64,000 bases of DNA, taken from the NCBI GenBank assembly GCA_048268005.1, contig JBLWWJ010000004.1, forward strand, positions 362,676 through 426,675, given 5' to 3'. Below the pieces are notes generated by a model. That model was not told the origin of the DNA and did not search any database. It worked only from the letters and a program-made list of their open reading frames with translations. Source of the DNA: Ancylomarina sp048268005. Lineage in GTDB: Bacteria > Bacteroidota > Bacteroidia > Bacteroidales > Marinifilaceae. Shown one piece after another: positions 1-10,848 of this stretch (position 1 is the stretch's first letter; every line of letters begins with the position of its first letter). The translations under genes were made by a program, and so were the position numbers.

Positions 1-118
1 ATGATAAAATGTGGTTGTCATAATACCGCTATATTACCCACGCGTACAGTTTCTGTAAGTAGTGTAAATGTATCTGCATTAATAATTTTCAGGTTAGGGG
101 GAGTTTCTAATTAGCAAA
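1..118. other. Region upstream of the giant surface-protein gene
   Basis: The plus frame beginning at base 1 stays open to a TAG at 112-114 (37 codons), but its translation resembles nothing I recognise. It could be the tail of a gene that starts outside the window or plain leader DNA. No convincing TAnnTTTG box is visible here. Confidence 0.3.
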
Positions 119-3100
119 ATGGAAAAAAACAATCAAAACTCAAATAAGATGAAAAAAACATTTACTTTTTTATTCCTTTTTACTTTGTTTAATTTATTAT
201 CATTTGCTCAAGAAATTGGAACCAATGATTTTAGAATAAGCTATGTGACAGATACTGACGTAACTTACGACGCAAATAATTCTGATGTGGCTTATAATTC
301 TGATGATGATGAATTTTTAGTTGTTTACAGAGCTTCAAATACATCTAAATCAGATTATCAGGTTTTGGGTCAAAGGATAGATGCATCCAATGGTAACGCA
401 TTAGGTAGTAGTTTTGTAATCAGTGGTATTAGTCTTGTAGATAATAGTTTTAATCCTAAGGTGGCGTATGATAATACAAATAAGCAGTATGCCGTAGTCT
501 GGAGTGCTTATACTACTGAATTTGAAGTATACTTACAAAGATTAAATTCTGATGGTACTGAGATAGGGGTTGATACTAAAATCAGCGATATGGTCCATGC
601 TGAATACCCAGAAATAGTTTATAATAGCAATGATGATGAATTTCTTGTTGTTTGGGAAGGTAGAAAAACAGGTTCGTATAACGAAATTTTTGGACAAAGA
701 ATTACTGCAGCATCAGGAGCCGAAGTTGGAACGGATGATTTTATCATTAGTACCATGGGAACAAATTCTACCGATTCTTATATTGCAAAGGAATCAAAAG
801 TTAAATATAACCCAACTAATAACGAATATTTAGTTGTTTGGCAAGGGGAAGACAATACAGGATCATTGGTAGATGGAGAATATGAAATTTTTGGTCAGCG
901 CTTAAATGCCTCTACTGGTGCGGAAGTTGGAAGTGATGATTTTCGAATAAGTACAACGGGAACAGACGGTGTAAGTTCGATTGATGCATATAATCCTTCA
1001 TTAATTTACAATTCTACTGAGAATGAGTTTCTAGTTGTATGGAGAGGTGAAGGGCAGGCTAATAGTGTTAATGAGGTTTATGGTCAGCGCTTAGATGCTT
1101 CTGATGGTTCTGAAATTGGTTCTGATTTTAAGATTAGTGATATGGGATCTGATGATTCAAGCACTGACTTTGAAGTAAGTTATCCGGGATTAGCGTATGA
1201 TACCGAAAACAATACCTATTTAGTGATATGGCTTGGAGATGACGATACATCTCCTCTGGTAGATGACGAATACGAAATATTTGGACAAGTCATCGATGGT
1301 TCTGATGGAAGTGAGATTGGAGTTGATGAAAGATTAAGTGATGTTGGAGTTGATGGGAATACAGATACAGGTGCTAGTGATGGAAATATAGCATATAGCA
1401 CTACAAGTAAGAAATTTTTAGTGGTTTGGGAGGCTGATGAGGTCAATTCGCAAACAGAGGTTTATGGACAGTTCTATACTACACCATCATCTAATGCCGC
1501 CCCCACAGCCACAGCCCCCAGCGCTCCAACTGTTCTTGAGGATGCCACCAATGTGGCTCTGGCCGATAATATTCAAGTGGCGGATGATGATGCTGACGAT
1601 ACCCAAAAGGTTACATTTGCCATCACCGGAGGAAAACTTATCTCTGGTATTTCTGGCATAAACTTTGGCGGTGATGGTAATGGTTCATCAAGTTTTACTA
1701 TAGAAGGCACGCTGAATGCAATAAATAATGCCTTGGATGCTGCCACTTTTACGCCCACAGAGAACCTAAACGGTGTGGGTGCAGGTACAATTGCATTTAC
1801 CACTAATGATGGCACTACGTATTCCAATACAGCATCTGTAAGCTTCGACATTATACCAGTGAACGATGAGCCCTCCTTTACCATTGGAGCCAATCAGACC
1901 GTGGCTCAGAATGCGGGCGCCCAAACCGTGAATGGTTTTGCGACGGATATTGCTGATGGGGATGGAGGCTCGCAAACTGTTTCCTTCAATGTTTCCAACG
2001 ACAACATATCGCTTTTTACAGCCCAACCGGCCATCAGTTCATTGGGGGTATTGACCTATACGCCTGATGCCAGCAAGTTTGGAAAGGCTACAATTACGGT
2101 TTCCCTTTCGGATGATGGCGGCGATACTAATGGAGGTGATGATCAATCACCCGACCAGACCTTTACTATTTTTGTCACTCCAACAGCTATTCTTATTAAT
2201 GAGGTGAATTGCACTCCTTCAGATGAGGAATTTGTAGAACTATATAACTCAAGTGGATCCACGATTGCATTGGATGGTTTGGTATTGGTGTGTTTCAATG
2301 GGGGGGCAGCCAATAATTCAAGCTATAAAACAGCCATTGATATGGACGGACAAACCTTAGCTGCTGGCGCTTACTTAGTGATTGGGGATGCAGGGGTTGC
2401 CAATCAGGATATTGGTTGGAGTTCCACCGATATTCAGGACGGTCCGGATGCTGTTGCCCTCTTTGTGGGTGATCAATCTGATTTTCCCAGCCCGACTGAT
2501 GCTACTGCCGATGGACTGGTGGATGCCATTGTTTACCATACAGGACAGGCGGATGATACCGATTTGATCAATCTGTTGACACCTGGGCAAATTCAAGTGA
2601 ATGAGAACAGTGATAGTGACAAAGCAGGACAATCATCTCAGCGTATACCTAATGGTACTGGGGGGCTTCGAAACACATCGGCCTATCAGCAACATTCACC
2701 CACTCCGGGGGAACGAAATAATGTTGCACCAACAGCCTCCGATTTCACTGCCACCTCAATTTACAAAGGTATACCCTATGTGTTTTCGACAGATTTTGGC
2801 TATTCGGATGTAGACGAGGATGATATGGTTAAGATCGCAGTGAACCTGGTGCCCTCAGAGGGGATTTTGTATCTTGATGAAGATAATGGTGATGATTATG
2901 ATGCTGGAGAAGAGTTATCCAATGGAGCCAATGTAAGCAAGGCTGATTTGGATAACGGGAACCTGCAATATTACAATGACACAGGGACCAATAGCTTCTT
3001 TGAATTTGCTGTGTACGATGGTACAGTCTACAGCGCTTCCACCTACACGGCAACACTTAATATTATAGCTTTTCCCACTGTAACAACCCAGGCAGTTTCT

Positions 3101-6100
3101 TCCATTACCGCAACAACAGCGACCGGAAATGGAAACATCATCGATCTTGGAATTCCTAATCCTACTGCTCATGGTGTATGCTGGAGTACTTCGGAAAACC
3201 CTACAACTGCAGGCAGTAAAGATGACAAGGGGGCGGCTTCGGAACCTGGTGCTTTTACAGCCTCAATTACTGGTTTATCAGCAGGAACCACCTACTATGT
3301 CAGGGCTTTTGCAACGAACGATGCGGGTACGGTCTACGGTTCCCAGGTAAGTTTTAAAACCAATACGCCTCCAACCGTTTCCAATCGCACTTTCAATGAT
3401 ATTCACAAAGGAAATGTCTATCCAAATCTATCCAATGTATTCCTTGATTATGTCGATGCAGATAGCGATGATTTACAAAATATAAGAATATCTGCCTTAC
3501 CTGGGAATGGAACGTTGTTTTACGACCAGAATAACTATGGTACTATTGATGACGGGGAAGTAATCACAGTTAATCAGGAGATCCCTAGAGATTCAATAAT
3601 TTGGGGATACTTAAAGTATCTGAATACGGATGGGGTTAGCTCCAGTTTTACTTATGAAGCAAGCGATGGCAGCGACTACAGCAATACCGCTGCGGTTACC
3701 TTAACCGTCAATCCTACACCAAGGGTTACGTTTACAACCATTGCACAAACTATTAGTGAGGCAACTGAAACGATCACAATCATAGCTCAATTGTCGGAGG
3801 TACTTAATTATACGGCCGTAACCGTACCCTTCTCTGTGGATGTCAGCAGTACGGCAACCGGTGGTGGTGAGGATTTTTCAATTTCCGGAAGTCCTATTAC
3901 AATTGAAGCGGGACTTTCATACCAAATTATCAATATAACAGTTAACAATGATGATCTGGATGAACCGGAAGAATCGGTGGTAGTGAATATGGGGGAGCCT
4001 ACCAATGCAGCCAAGGGGACAACGACTACTTTTACCGCAAATATTATTGACGATGATCCTGCCCCAACGGTTGCTTTTAACACGTCAAGTTCGGAGGGAT
4101 TGGAATCGACAAGCAGTGTAGACTTGCAAGTTGACCTTTCAGCAGCAAGTGGTTTTTCCATTAGTGTTGATTATACGGTTTCAGGTACTGCTACAAGAAC
4201 AGGTGCGGATTGCACTTTAGCAGATGGCATATTAAACTTTGATGTAGGTGAGACCAGTAAGAATATCACCATTGCAAGCATTGTAGACAACCTGTTGGAT
4301 GAAGATAATGAAACGGTAATCGTTAGCTTGTCAAGCCCAACAAATGCAGGTTTGGGAGATAATACGGTTCATACCTATACGATTAAGGATGATGATCCTA
4401 CTCCAACAGTTGAATTTACTTCAGCCAGTTCAAATGGATTGGAATCGGTAAGTAGTGCGGATCTGCAAGTAGATCTATCTGCGGAAAGTGGTTTGGAGGT
4501 TAAGGTTGACTATGCGGTAACAGGCACTGCAACAGGTGCAGATTTCACCTTGGCAAATGGTAACTTAGCCATTGTTGCCGGCAATGCCAACAACAATATT
4601 ACTATTGCAAGTATTGTAAACGACTATTTGGATGAAAGTAACGAAACAGTCATCGTTACGCTGTCAAACCCAATGAATGCAACATTGGGAACCAATACAG
4701 AACATATTTATACCATTACAGATGATGACACCGTAGGTTTCACTATTGCTGAATCAGCAGGAAGCACTTCCGTAGGAGAATTCAATGGGACGGATACCTT
4801 TACGGCAGTACTGGATGCTCAGCCCACTTCTGATGTTGTTTTGAATGTAAGTAGTGGGGATACGGGAGAAGCTACAGTTGATAAGGCTACTCTCACTTTT
4901 ACCAATGCCAACTGGAATGTGTCTCAAGAAGTAACGGTGACCGCTGTGGATGACAATCTGATTGATGGCAATCAGAACACCAATATTACTATAAGTGTGG
5001 ATGATGATAATAGTGAAAATACCTTTGATGCTCTCGCGGATAAGATGGTAAACGTCACCACTACAGATGATGATGTGGCAGGATTTACCATCTCAGAGTC
5101 GGATGGAAATACATTGGTAGTCGAATCTGGCACTGACGATTCCTTTACCGTGGTTTTGGATGCACAACCTACTTCAGATGTAGTTCTTAATATTGCTGAA
5201 GGAAGTACCGATGAAGCCACGCTAGATAAAACAACGCTCACTTTTACCAGTGAGAATTGGAATACGGCTCAAACAATAACCATCACACCTATAGATGATG
5301 ATTTTGACGATGGAAATCAATTCATTACTCTTATTGTCAGTATAGATGACGATAGTAGTGACAATGACTTTGATCCGGTAGCAGACCAAACCGTGAGTGT
5401 TACGTCAACAGATGATGATACTGCCGGTTTTACCTTAACTAAAACGAATACATCGGTTGCGGAGTCTGGAACTTCAGATTCTTTCATTGTATCACTGGAT
5501 GCAAAGCCTTCCTCTAATGTCGTTTTGAATGTTGCCAGTGGAGATGAGAGTGAAATTACTGTTTCTTCTGCTACATTTATCTTTACTACTGAAAACTGGA
5601 ATGTCGGACAAACTGTAAACCTTACAGGTATTGATGATGCTTTTGCAGATGGAAATAAAACCACTACGATAACTATCAGCGTAGATGATACCAATAGTGA
5701 TGATGTTTTTGATCCTGTTGTTAATCAAACTGTATCTTGTATCACTTCGGATGATGAGGAGGTTGGTTTTACCCTTACGGAGTCAGACGGTAGCACCCTT
5801 GTTTGGGAAGCCGGTGCAACAACAACGGATGATTTTACGGTTGTATTGGATGGTCCGCCCGAGAGTGATGTGGTTTTAAGTATTGTCAGCGGGGATACAG
5901 GAGAAGCTACCGTGAGTGCATCCAGTCTGACCTTTACCAATGCCGACTGGAACACAGCCCAAACTGTTACGGTTACAGGCGTAAATGATGTTGCAGGAGA
6001 TGGTTCCCAGACTACAGCCATTACCATTTCGGTGAACGATGGCAGCAGCGATGATGCCTTTGATGCCCTTGTGGATCAAATCGTAGAGGTTACAACCGTT

Positions 6101-9100
6101 GACGAAGATTCACCGGGAATTACGGTTACTGAAACGGATGGCACTTCCATTGTCGACGAAAATGGTGGTATTATTGAACAACTAAAAATAGTATTGAATA
6201 AGGCTCCCGATTCGGATGTGGTTCTTTCCTTATCAAGTGCAGATTTAGATGAGATAATTTTCCAATATTATACCTGTACCTTTACTCCAACTAATTGGGA
6301 TAAGACTCAAACCTTTCTTTTTAAAGGAATGATTGACAATGTCGTGGATGGGGATATTACAGTCCCACTTACTATTTCGGTGGATGATGAAAATAGTGAT
6401 AATGCCTGGGATAATCTGGATGACATAATCATAAATGCCGTAAATCAGGACAAGGATGTAGCTTCTTATACCGTTTCGAAATCCTTCATAACTGTTGACG
6501 AAACCGGAACGACGGAGTCCTTTACCGTTGTTTTGGATGCGAAACCCCTTTCTGATGTGGTGTTTAATGTAAGTAGCGGTGATACGGATGAGGCAACAGT
6601 AGACCAGTCTACCCTCACCTTTACTCTGGACGATTGGAATTCGGCTCAAACAGTAAATGTAACCGGGGTGAATGACGACCTGGCGGACGGCATTCAAACG
6701 AGTATGGTAACTATTAGTGTGGATGCAGACAGCAGCCAGGATGAATTCGATGATTTGGCTGATAAAACGGTTAGCGTTACCACTAGAGATGATGATGCCA
6801 ATTTTACCCTGTCAAAAACTACTGCCTCTGTGGCAGAATCGGGTACTACGGATGAGTTCACGGTTGTTCTCAATGGAGCTCCTTCTTCCGATGTAGTTTT
6901 GAGTGTTACAAGTGGTGATACAGGTGAGTCTACCATAGATCATACATCACTTACCTTTACCAGTGTAAATTGGAGCACTCCGCAGACCGTGACTTTAACA
7001 GGTGTAGATGATGATATAGATGATGGTAATCAAAGTACAGCAATTACACTGTCTGTTAATGCTGCTAGTAGTGATGATCCGTTTGATTTGGTAAGTGATA
7101 AAATACTTAATGTAATTACTGAAGATGATGATACAACACCAGTAGTTACTGCTTCACAATCTTTTGATATAGCAGAAGATATTGCAAATAGTGGAGTCGT
7201 TGGAACTGCTCTAGCAACAGATGCCGATGCAGGCACGTCATTCTCAGGTTGGACTGAATCTGGAGGTACAGGTGCAGCAATATTTGAGATTAATTCCGGT
7301 ACAGGGGCAATTACAGTTACAGATAACAGCTCAATTGATTACGAAACAACAACTTCATACACATACACAGTAAGCGTAAGTGATGGAACAAATACTTCAG
7401 CAATAGAAACGATTACCATTAACATCACAGATGAGAATGATGTGAAGCCAGTAATTACAGCTTCACAAACGTTCAACATTGATGAAGATGAGCCTAATAC
7501 AACTTCTATTGGAACAGTACTGGCAACTGATGGAGATGTAACAGCAACAACATTTTCCAGTTGGACAATAGCCGCAGGTAATACAAACAGTGTATTTGCC
7601 ATTAACTCATCGACTGGTGAGCTTACAGTTAATGATGCCAATGAATTGGATTATGAAACGACTACAAGCTACACATTAACTTTAAGTGTTAGTGATGGAA
7701 CTAACACTTCCGCAACTGAAACCATTGTAGTTGAAGTGAATCCAATTAATGACAACAATCCGGTCGTTACTGTTTCACAATCTTTTGATATAGTAGAAGA
7801 TATTGCAAATGGTGGAGTCGTTGGAACTGCTCTAGCAACAGATGCCGATGCAGGCACTTCATTCTCTAGTTGGACTGAAACCGGTGGGACCGGAGCTGCA
7901 ATCTTTGAGATTAATTCCGGTACAGGGGCAATTACAGTTACAGATAACAGCTCAATTGATTACGAAACAACAACTTCATACACATACTCAGTAAGCGTAA
8001 GTGATGGAACAAATACTTCAGTAATAGAAACGATTACCATTAACATCATAGATGAGAATGATGTGAAGCCAGTAATTACAGCTTCACAAACTTTCAACAT
8101 CGATGAAGATGAGCCTAATACAACTTCCATAGGAACAGTACTTGCAACTGACGGAGATGTAACAGCAACAACATTTTCCAGCTGGGCAATAGCCGCAGGT
8201 AATACAAACAGTGTATTTGCCATTAACTCATCGACTGGTGAGCTTACAGTTAATGATGCCAATGAATTGGATTATGAAACGCTTACAAACTACACATTGA
8301 CTTTAAGGGTTAGTGACGGAACGAACACTTCCGCAACTGAAACCATTGTAGTTGAAGTGAATCCAATTAATGATAATAATCCGGTTGTTGTTGCTTCACA
8401 ATCTTTTGATATAGCAGAAGATATTGCAAATGGTGGAGTCGTTGGAACTGCTCTAGCAACAGATGCTGATGCAGGAACCTCTTTTTCAAGTTGGACTGAA
8501 ACCGGTGGGACCGGAGCTGCAATCTTTGAGATTAATGCTTCAACAGGTGCAATTACTGTAACAGACAATTTAAGTATCGATTATGAAACCACAACTTTAT
8601 ATACATACACAGTAAGCGTAAGTGATGGAACAAATACTTCAGCAATAGAAACGATTACCATTAACATCACAGATGAGAATGATGTGAAGCCAGTAATCAC
8701 TGCTTCACAAACTTTCAACATTGATGAAGATGAGCCTAATACAAGTTCTGTTGGAACAGTACAGGCAACTGACGGAGATGTAACAGCAACAACGCTTTCT
8801 AGCTGGACAATAACAGGAGGAAATACAAACAGTGTATTTGCCATTAACTCATCGACTGGTGAGCTTACAGTTAATGATGTCAATGAATTGGATTATGAAA
8901 CGACTACAAGCTACACATTGACTTTAAGGGTTAGTGATGGAACAAATACTTCGGCAACAGAAACTATTGTAGTTGATGTGAATCCAATTAATGACAACAA
9001 TCCGGTCGTTATTGCTTCACAATCTTTTGATATAGCAGAAGATATTGCAACTGGTGGAGTCGTTGGTACTGTTTTTGCAACCGATGTCGATTCAGGAACG

Positions 9101-10774
9101 ACTTATAGCAGTTGGTCAATTACCGGTGGTAACGATGACGCCATCTTCACAATCAATCCAACAAGCGGAGAAATTACTGTTGCAGATAATTCTAATTTGG
9201 ATTTTGAATCGACAACCAGCTATACTTTATCTGTAACAGTAAGCGATGGTGTCAATACAAGTATGGTTGAAAGTGTTAGTGTTAATGTGAATGATGTTAA
9301 CGATGAAGTACCTGTTATTATTGCTTCACAAAGTTTTTCAGTAAAGGAAGATGCTGACAATAATACAAGTGTTGGTTCTGTTTTAGTAAGTGATGCAGAT
9401 GCTGGAACAACCTATAGTAGTTGGACAATTATTGGCGGGAATGATGATGCTATTTTTGCTATAAGCCCTACTGGTGGTGAAATTTTCATAGATGACAATA
9501 GCCATTTGAGTTTTATGTCTGCTGAGGTTTATAATTTATCTATACATGTAAGTGATGGTCTAAATGTTAGTCAGACTGAGTATGTTACTGTAAATATTAT
9601 TAATGTAAATAATAACGCTCCTGTAATTACGCCCAACCAGAAGTTTACTATTAGCGAAGATGCGACCAACACTACAATTATTGGACGCGTTTTAGCTAGT
9701 GATGCTGATGTGGCTACCTTTTATAGCAATTGGACTATAGTTAGTGGTAATGAAGATGCCGTTTTTAGTATTCATTCAGGCAGTGGTGAGATTTCTGTTG
9801 AAGATAATTCAAATCTTGATTTTGAAAGTACTTCAGTTTACATTCTGGGTATTAGTGTGAGTGATGGTCTGCATACCAGTTCTGTTGAAACGGTCCGCAT
9901 TGATGTTGAAGATATCAATGATGAAGCTCCTATTGTTGTAGCAAGTCAAAGCTTTTCTCTAAAGGAGGATGCTGCCAATAATACGAGTTTGGGTATTGTT
10001 TCATTTACTGATGGTGATGCCGGTACTGTATTTAGCGCTTGTATAATTTCTTCAGGAAATGATGATAAAATGTTTGCCATTCATCCGACAACAGGTAACT
10101 TAAGTATTGTTGATAATAGTAAGCTGGATTTTGAACTTAAGGATCGATTTATCATAGGTGTGTGTGTGTCAGATGGCATGCAAATTTCAAAGGAAGTTGA
10201 GGTGATGATTCTGGTTAGGGATGTCAATGAACGGCCTATTGCAAATGCAGGTGAAAATCAGTTAGTTGCCGAAAATACGAAGGTGACACTTAATGCCTGG
10301 CAGTCTGTTGATCCCGAAGATGTGGAATTGTCATTTAAGTGGTCTGTTCCTGAGGGTATTGAATTATCAAGTGAATTCGAAGCAGTGCCTATTTTTATAG
10401 CACCCGAAGTAAGTACATTAACTGATTTTGTTTTCACTTTAATTGTAGATGATGGAGAGTTGTATTCGGAAGAATCTTCTGTAGTTATTTCAGTTGATAA
10501 TGTGACTGGTATTGAGGAGGTAGACTCTGATGAAGCTAAAGTTTCATTATACCCTAACCCTTCTAAAGGCGCGTTTTATCTTGAGTTAAATAAGCGACCT
10601 GTTGATCCTGCGACTCTTAGTATTATCAGTTCGAGTGGTCAGCTTGCCTATAGCCAGAAACTTTATGAGAAAAAGACTTATTTCAATTTATCTCTTAAGT
10701 CAGGAATGTATCTTCTGAAGATCGGTTTGGATGATAAAGTTATAATGAGAAAGATCATCATCAATCAGGATTGA
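119..10774 (+). CDS. Giant T9SS-exported modular adhesin-like surface protein (3551 aa)
   Basis: A very large cell-surface protein, probably for adhesion. Met11 (position 149), just before KKTFTFLFLF, may be the true start, since a signal peptide ending near SFAQ follows. In order: seven repeats of the type YNxxxxEFLVVW...GQRL...G(T/S)E(I/V)G (about residues 33-455), which would suit a seven-bladed propeller; cadherin/Ig-like segments (460-685); a lamin-tail-like domain opening with ILINEVNCTPSDEEFVELYN (688-870); a cadherin-like and an Fn3-like module; another cadherin-like module; three Calx-beta modules (1200-1539); seven Calx-beta-like repeats of about 114 residues with FTVVLDAxPxSDVVLN cores (1540-2337); ten cadherin-like modules (2338-3365); a PKD-like domain; and a C-terminal T9SS type A sorting domain with VSLYPNPSKG near 3474. 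Known for the family: such tails are removed on export and the protein is anchored or released. The ligand is unknown. Composition shifts near 1495, and 7151-9013 is a recent tandem duplication. Confidence 0.93.
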   Translation: MEKNNQNSNKMKKTFTFLFLFTLFNLLSFAQEIGTNDFRISYVTDTDVTYDANNSDVAYNSDDDEFLVVYRASNTSKSDYQVLGQRIDASNGNALGSSFVISGISLVDNSFNPKVAYDNTNKQYAVVWSAYTTEFEVYLQRLNSDGTEIGVDTKISDMVHAEYPEIVYNSNDDEFLVVWEGRKTGSYNEIFGQRITAASGAEVGTDDFIISTMGTNSTDSYIAKESKVKYNPTNNEYLVVWQGEDNTGSLVDGEYEIFGQRLNASTGAEVGSDDFRISTTGTDGVSSIDAYNPSLIYNSTENEFLVVWRGEGQANSVNEVYGQRLDASDGSEIGSDFKISDMGSDDSSTDFEVSYPGLAYDTENNTYLVIWLGDDDTSPLVDDEYEIFGQVIDGSDGSEIGVDERLSDVGVDGNTDTGASDGNIAYSTTSKKFLVVWEADEVNSQTEVYGQFYTTPSSNAAPTATAPSAPTVLEDATNVALADNIQVADDDADDTQKVTFAITGGKLISGISGINFGGDGNGSSSFTIEGTLNAINNALDAATFTPTENLNGVGAGTIAFTTNDGTTYSNTASVSFDIIPVNDEPSFTIGANQTVAQNAGAQTVNGFATDIADGDGGSQTVSFNVSNDNISLFTAQPAISSLGVLTYTPDASKFGKATITVSLSDDGGDTNGGDDQSPDQTFTIFVTPTAILINEVNCTPSDEEFVELYNSSGSTIALDGLVLVCFNGGAANNSSYKTAIDMDGQTLAAGAYLVIGDAGVANQDIGWSSTDIQDGPDAVALFVGDQSDFPSPTDATADGLVDAIVYHTGQADDTDLINLLTPGQIQVNENSDSDKAGQSSQRIPNGTGGLRNTSAYQQHSPTPGERNNVAPTASDFTATSIYKGIPYVFSTDFGYSDVDEDDMVKIAVNLVPSEGILYLDEDNGDDYDAGEELSNGANVSKADLDNGNLQYYNDTGTNSFFEFAVYDGTVYSASTYTATLNIIAFPTVTTQAVSSITATTATGNGNIIDLGIPNPTAHGVCWSTSENPTTAGSKDDKGAASEPGAFTASITGLSAGTTYYVRAFATNDAGTVYGSQVSFKTNTPPTVSNRTFNDIHKGNVYPNLSNVFLDYVDADSDDLQNIRISALPGNGTLFYDQNNYGTIDDGEVITVNQEIPRDSIIWGYLKYLNTDGVSSSFTYEASDGSDYSNTAAVTLTVNPTPRVTFTTIAQTISEATETITIIAQLSEVLNYTAVTVPFSVDVSSTATGGGEDFSISGSPITIEAGLSYQIINITVNNDDLDEPEESVVVNMGEPTNAAKGTTTTFTANIIDDDPAPTVAFNTSSSEGLESTSSVDLQVDLSAASGFSISVDYTVSGTATRTGADCTLADGILNFDVGETSKNITIASIVDNLLDEDNETVIVSLSSPTNAGLGDNTVHTYTIKDDDPTPTVEFTSASSNGLESVSSADLQVDLSAESGLEVKVDYAVTGTATGADFTLANGNLAIVAGNANNNITIASIVNDYLDESNETVIVTLSNPMNATLGTNTEHIYTITDDDTVGFTIAESAGSTSVGEFNGTDTFTAVLDAQPTSDVVLNVSSGDTGEATVDKATLTFTNANWNVSQEVTVTAVDDNLIDGNQNTNITISVDDDNSENTFDALADKMVNVTTTDDDVAGFTISESDGNTLVVESGTDDSFTVVLDAQPTSDVVLNIAEGSTDEATLDKTTLTFTSENWNTAQTITITPIDDDFDDGNQFITLIVSIDDDSSDNDFDPVADQTVSVTSTDDDTAGFTLTKTNTSVAESGTSDSFIVSLDAKPSSNVVLNVASGDESEITVSSATFIFTTENWNVGQTVNLTGIDDAFADGNKTTTITISVDDTNSDDVFDPVVNQTVSCITSDDEEVGFTLTESDGSTLVWEAGATTTDDFTVVLDGPPESDVVLSIVSGDTGEATVSASSLTFTNADWNTAQTVTVTGVNDVAGDGSQTTAITISVNDGSSDDAFDALVDQIVEVTTVDEDSPGITVTETDGTSIVDENGGIIEQLKIVLNKAPDSDVVLSLSSADLDEIIFQYYTCTFTPTNWDKTQTFLFKGMIDNVVDGDITVPLTISVDDENSDNAWDNLDDIIINAVNQDKDVASYTVSKSFITVDETGTTESFTVVLDAKPLSDVVFNVSSGDTDEATVDQSTLTFTLDDWNSAQTVNVTGVNDDLADGIQTSMVTISVDADSSQDEFDDLADKTVSVTTRDDDANFTLSKTTASVAESGTTDEFTVVLNGAPSSDVVLSVTSGDTGESTIDHTSLTFTSVNWSTPQTVTLTGVDDDIDDGNQSTAITLSVNAASSDDPFDLVSDKILNVITEDDDTTPVVTASQSFDIAEDIANSGVVGTALATDADAGTSFSGWTESGGTGAAIFEINSGTGAITVTDNSSIDYETTTSYTYTVSVSDGTNTSAIETITINITDENDVKPVITASQTFNIDEDEPNTTSIGTVLATDGDVTATTFSSWTIAAGNTNSVFAINSSTGELTVNDANELDYETTTSYTLTLSVSDGTNTSATETIVVEVNPINDNNPVVTVSQSFDIVEDIANGGVVGTALATDADAGTSFSSWTETGGTGAAIFEINSGTGAITVTDNSSIDYETTTSYTYSVSVSDGTNTSVIETITINIIDENDVKPVITASQTFNIDEDEPNTTSIGTVLATDGDVTATTFSSWAIAAGNTNSVFAINSSTGELTVNDANELDYETLTNYTLTLRVSDGTNTSATETIVVEVNPINDNNPVVVASQSFDIAEDIANGGVVGTALATDADAGTSFSSWTETGGTGAAIFEINASTGAITVTDNLSIDYETTTLYTYTVSVSDGTNTSAIETITINITDENDVKPVITASQTFNIDEDEPNTSSVGTVQATDGDVTATTLSSWTITGGNTNSVFAINSSTGELTVNDVNELDYETTTSYTLTLRVSDGTNTSATETIVVDVNPINDNNPVVIASQSFDIAEDIATGGVVGTVFATDVDSGTTYSSWSITGGNDDAIFTINPTSGEITVADNSNLDFESTTSYTLSVTVSDGVNTSMVESVSVNVNDVNDEVPVIIASQSFSVKEDADNNTSVGSVLVSDADAGTTYSSWTIIGGNDDAIFAISPTGGEIFIDDNSHLSFMSAEVYNLSIHVSDGLNVSQTEYVTVNIINVNNNAPVITPNQKFTISEDATNTTIIGRVLASDADVATFYSNWTIVSGNEDAVFSIHSGSGEISVEDNSNLDFESTSVYILGISVSDGLHTSSVETVRIDVEDINDEAPIVVASQSFSLKEDAANNTSLGIVSFTDGDAGTVFSACIISSGNDDKMFAIHPTTGNLSIVDNSKLDFELKDRFIIGVCVSDGMQISKEVEVMILVRDVNERPIANAGENQLVAENTKVTLNAWQSVDPEDVELSFKWSVPEGIELSSEFEAVPIFIAPEVSTLTDFVFTLIVDDGELYSEESSVVISVDNVTGIEEVDSDEAKVSLYPNPSKGAFYLELNKRPVDPATLSIISSSGQLAYSQKLYEKKTYFNLSLKSGMYLLKIGLDDKVIMRKIIINQD
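7151..9013 (+). repeat. 621-bp tandem repeat inside the giant gene (three units, decayed fourth)
   Basis: The word gcttcacaatcttttgata or a one-base variant recurs at 7151, 7772, 8393 and 9014, an exact spacing of 621 bp (207 codons). Each unit encodes two different cadherin-like modules, one starting ASQSFDIAED and one ASQTFNIDED. Long stretches are identical between units, so the copies look recent. The copy from 9014 soon diverges. Confidence 0.93.
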
Positions 10775-10787
10775 TTTGATGATTGAA

Positions 10788-10823
10788 AAAACGCCCTGCT
10801 TCATTTATGAAGCAGGGCGTTTT
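10788..10823. terminator. Bidirectional intrinsic terminator between the giant gene and thiC
   Basis: Perfect 16-bp inverted repeat (10788-10803 with 10808-10823) around a TTTA loop. The stem core is ACGCCCTGCTTCA and the ends are A/T runs, so it can stop both the plus-strand giant gene and the minus-strand thi operon. Confidence 0.9.
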
Positions 10824-10848
10824 GATTTACAGGAAAGATGGAAACGGT

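Noticed and set aside
1..114. Open frame from base 1 to a TAG at 112-114 as the end of an upstream gene
   Set aside because: Only 37 codons, with no recognisable family text. It cannot be told from chance without the preceding sequence.
1216..8883. Many antisense frames of 60-150 codons within the giant gene
   Set aside because: They mirror the repeated Calx-beta and cadherin codons of the plus strand and recur with the repeats. None has a signal or motif of its own.
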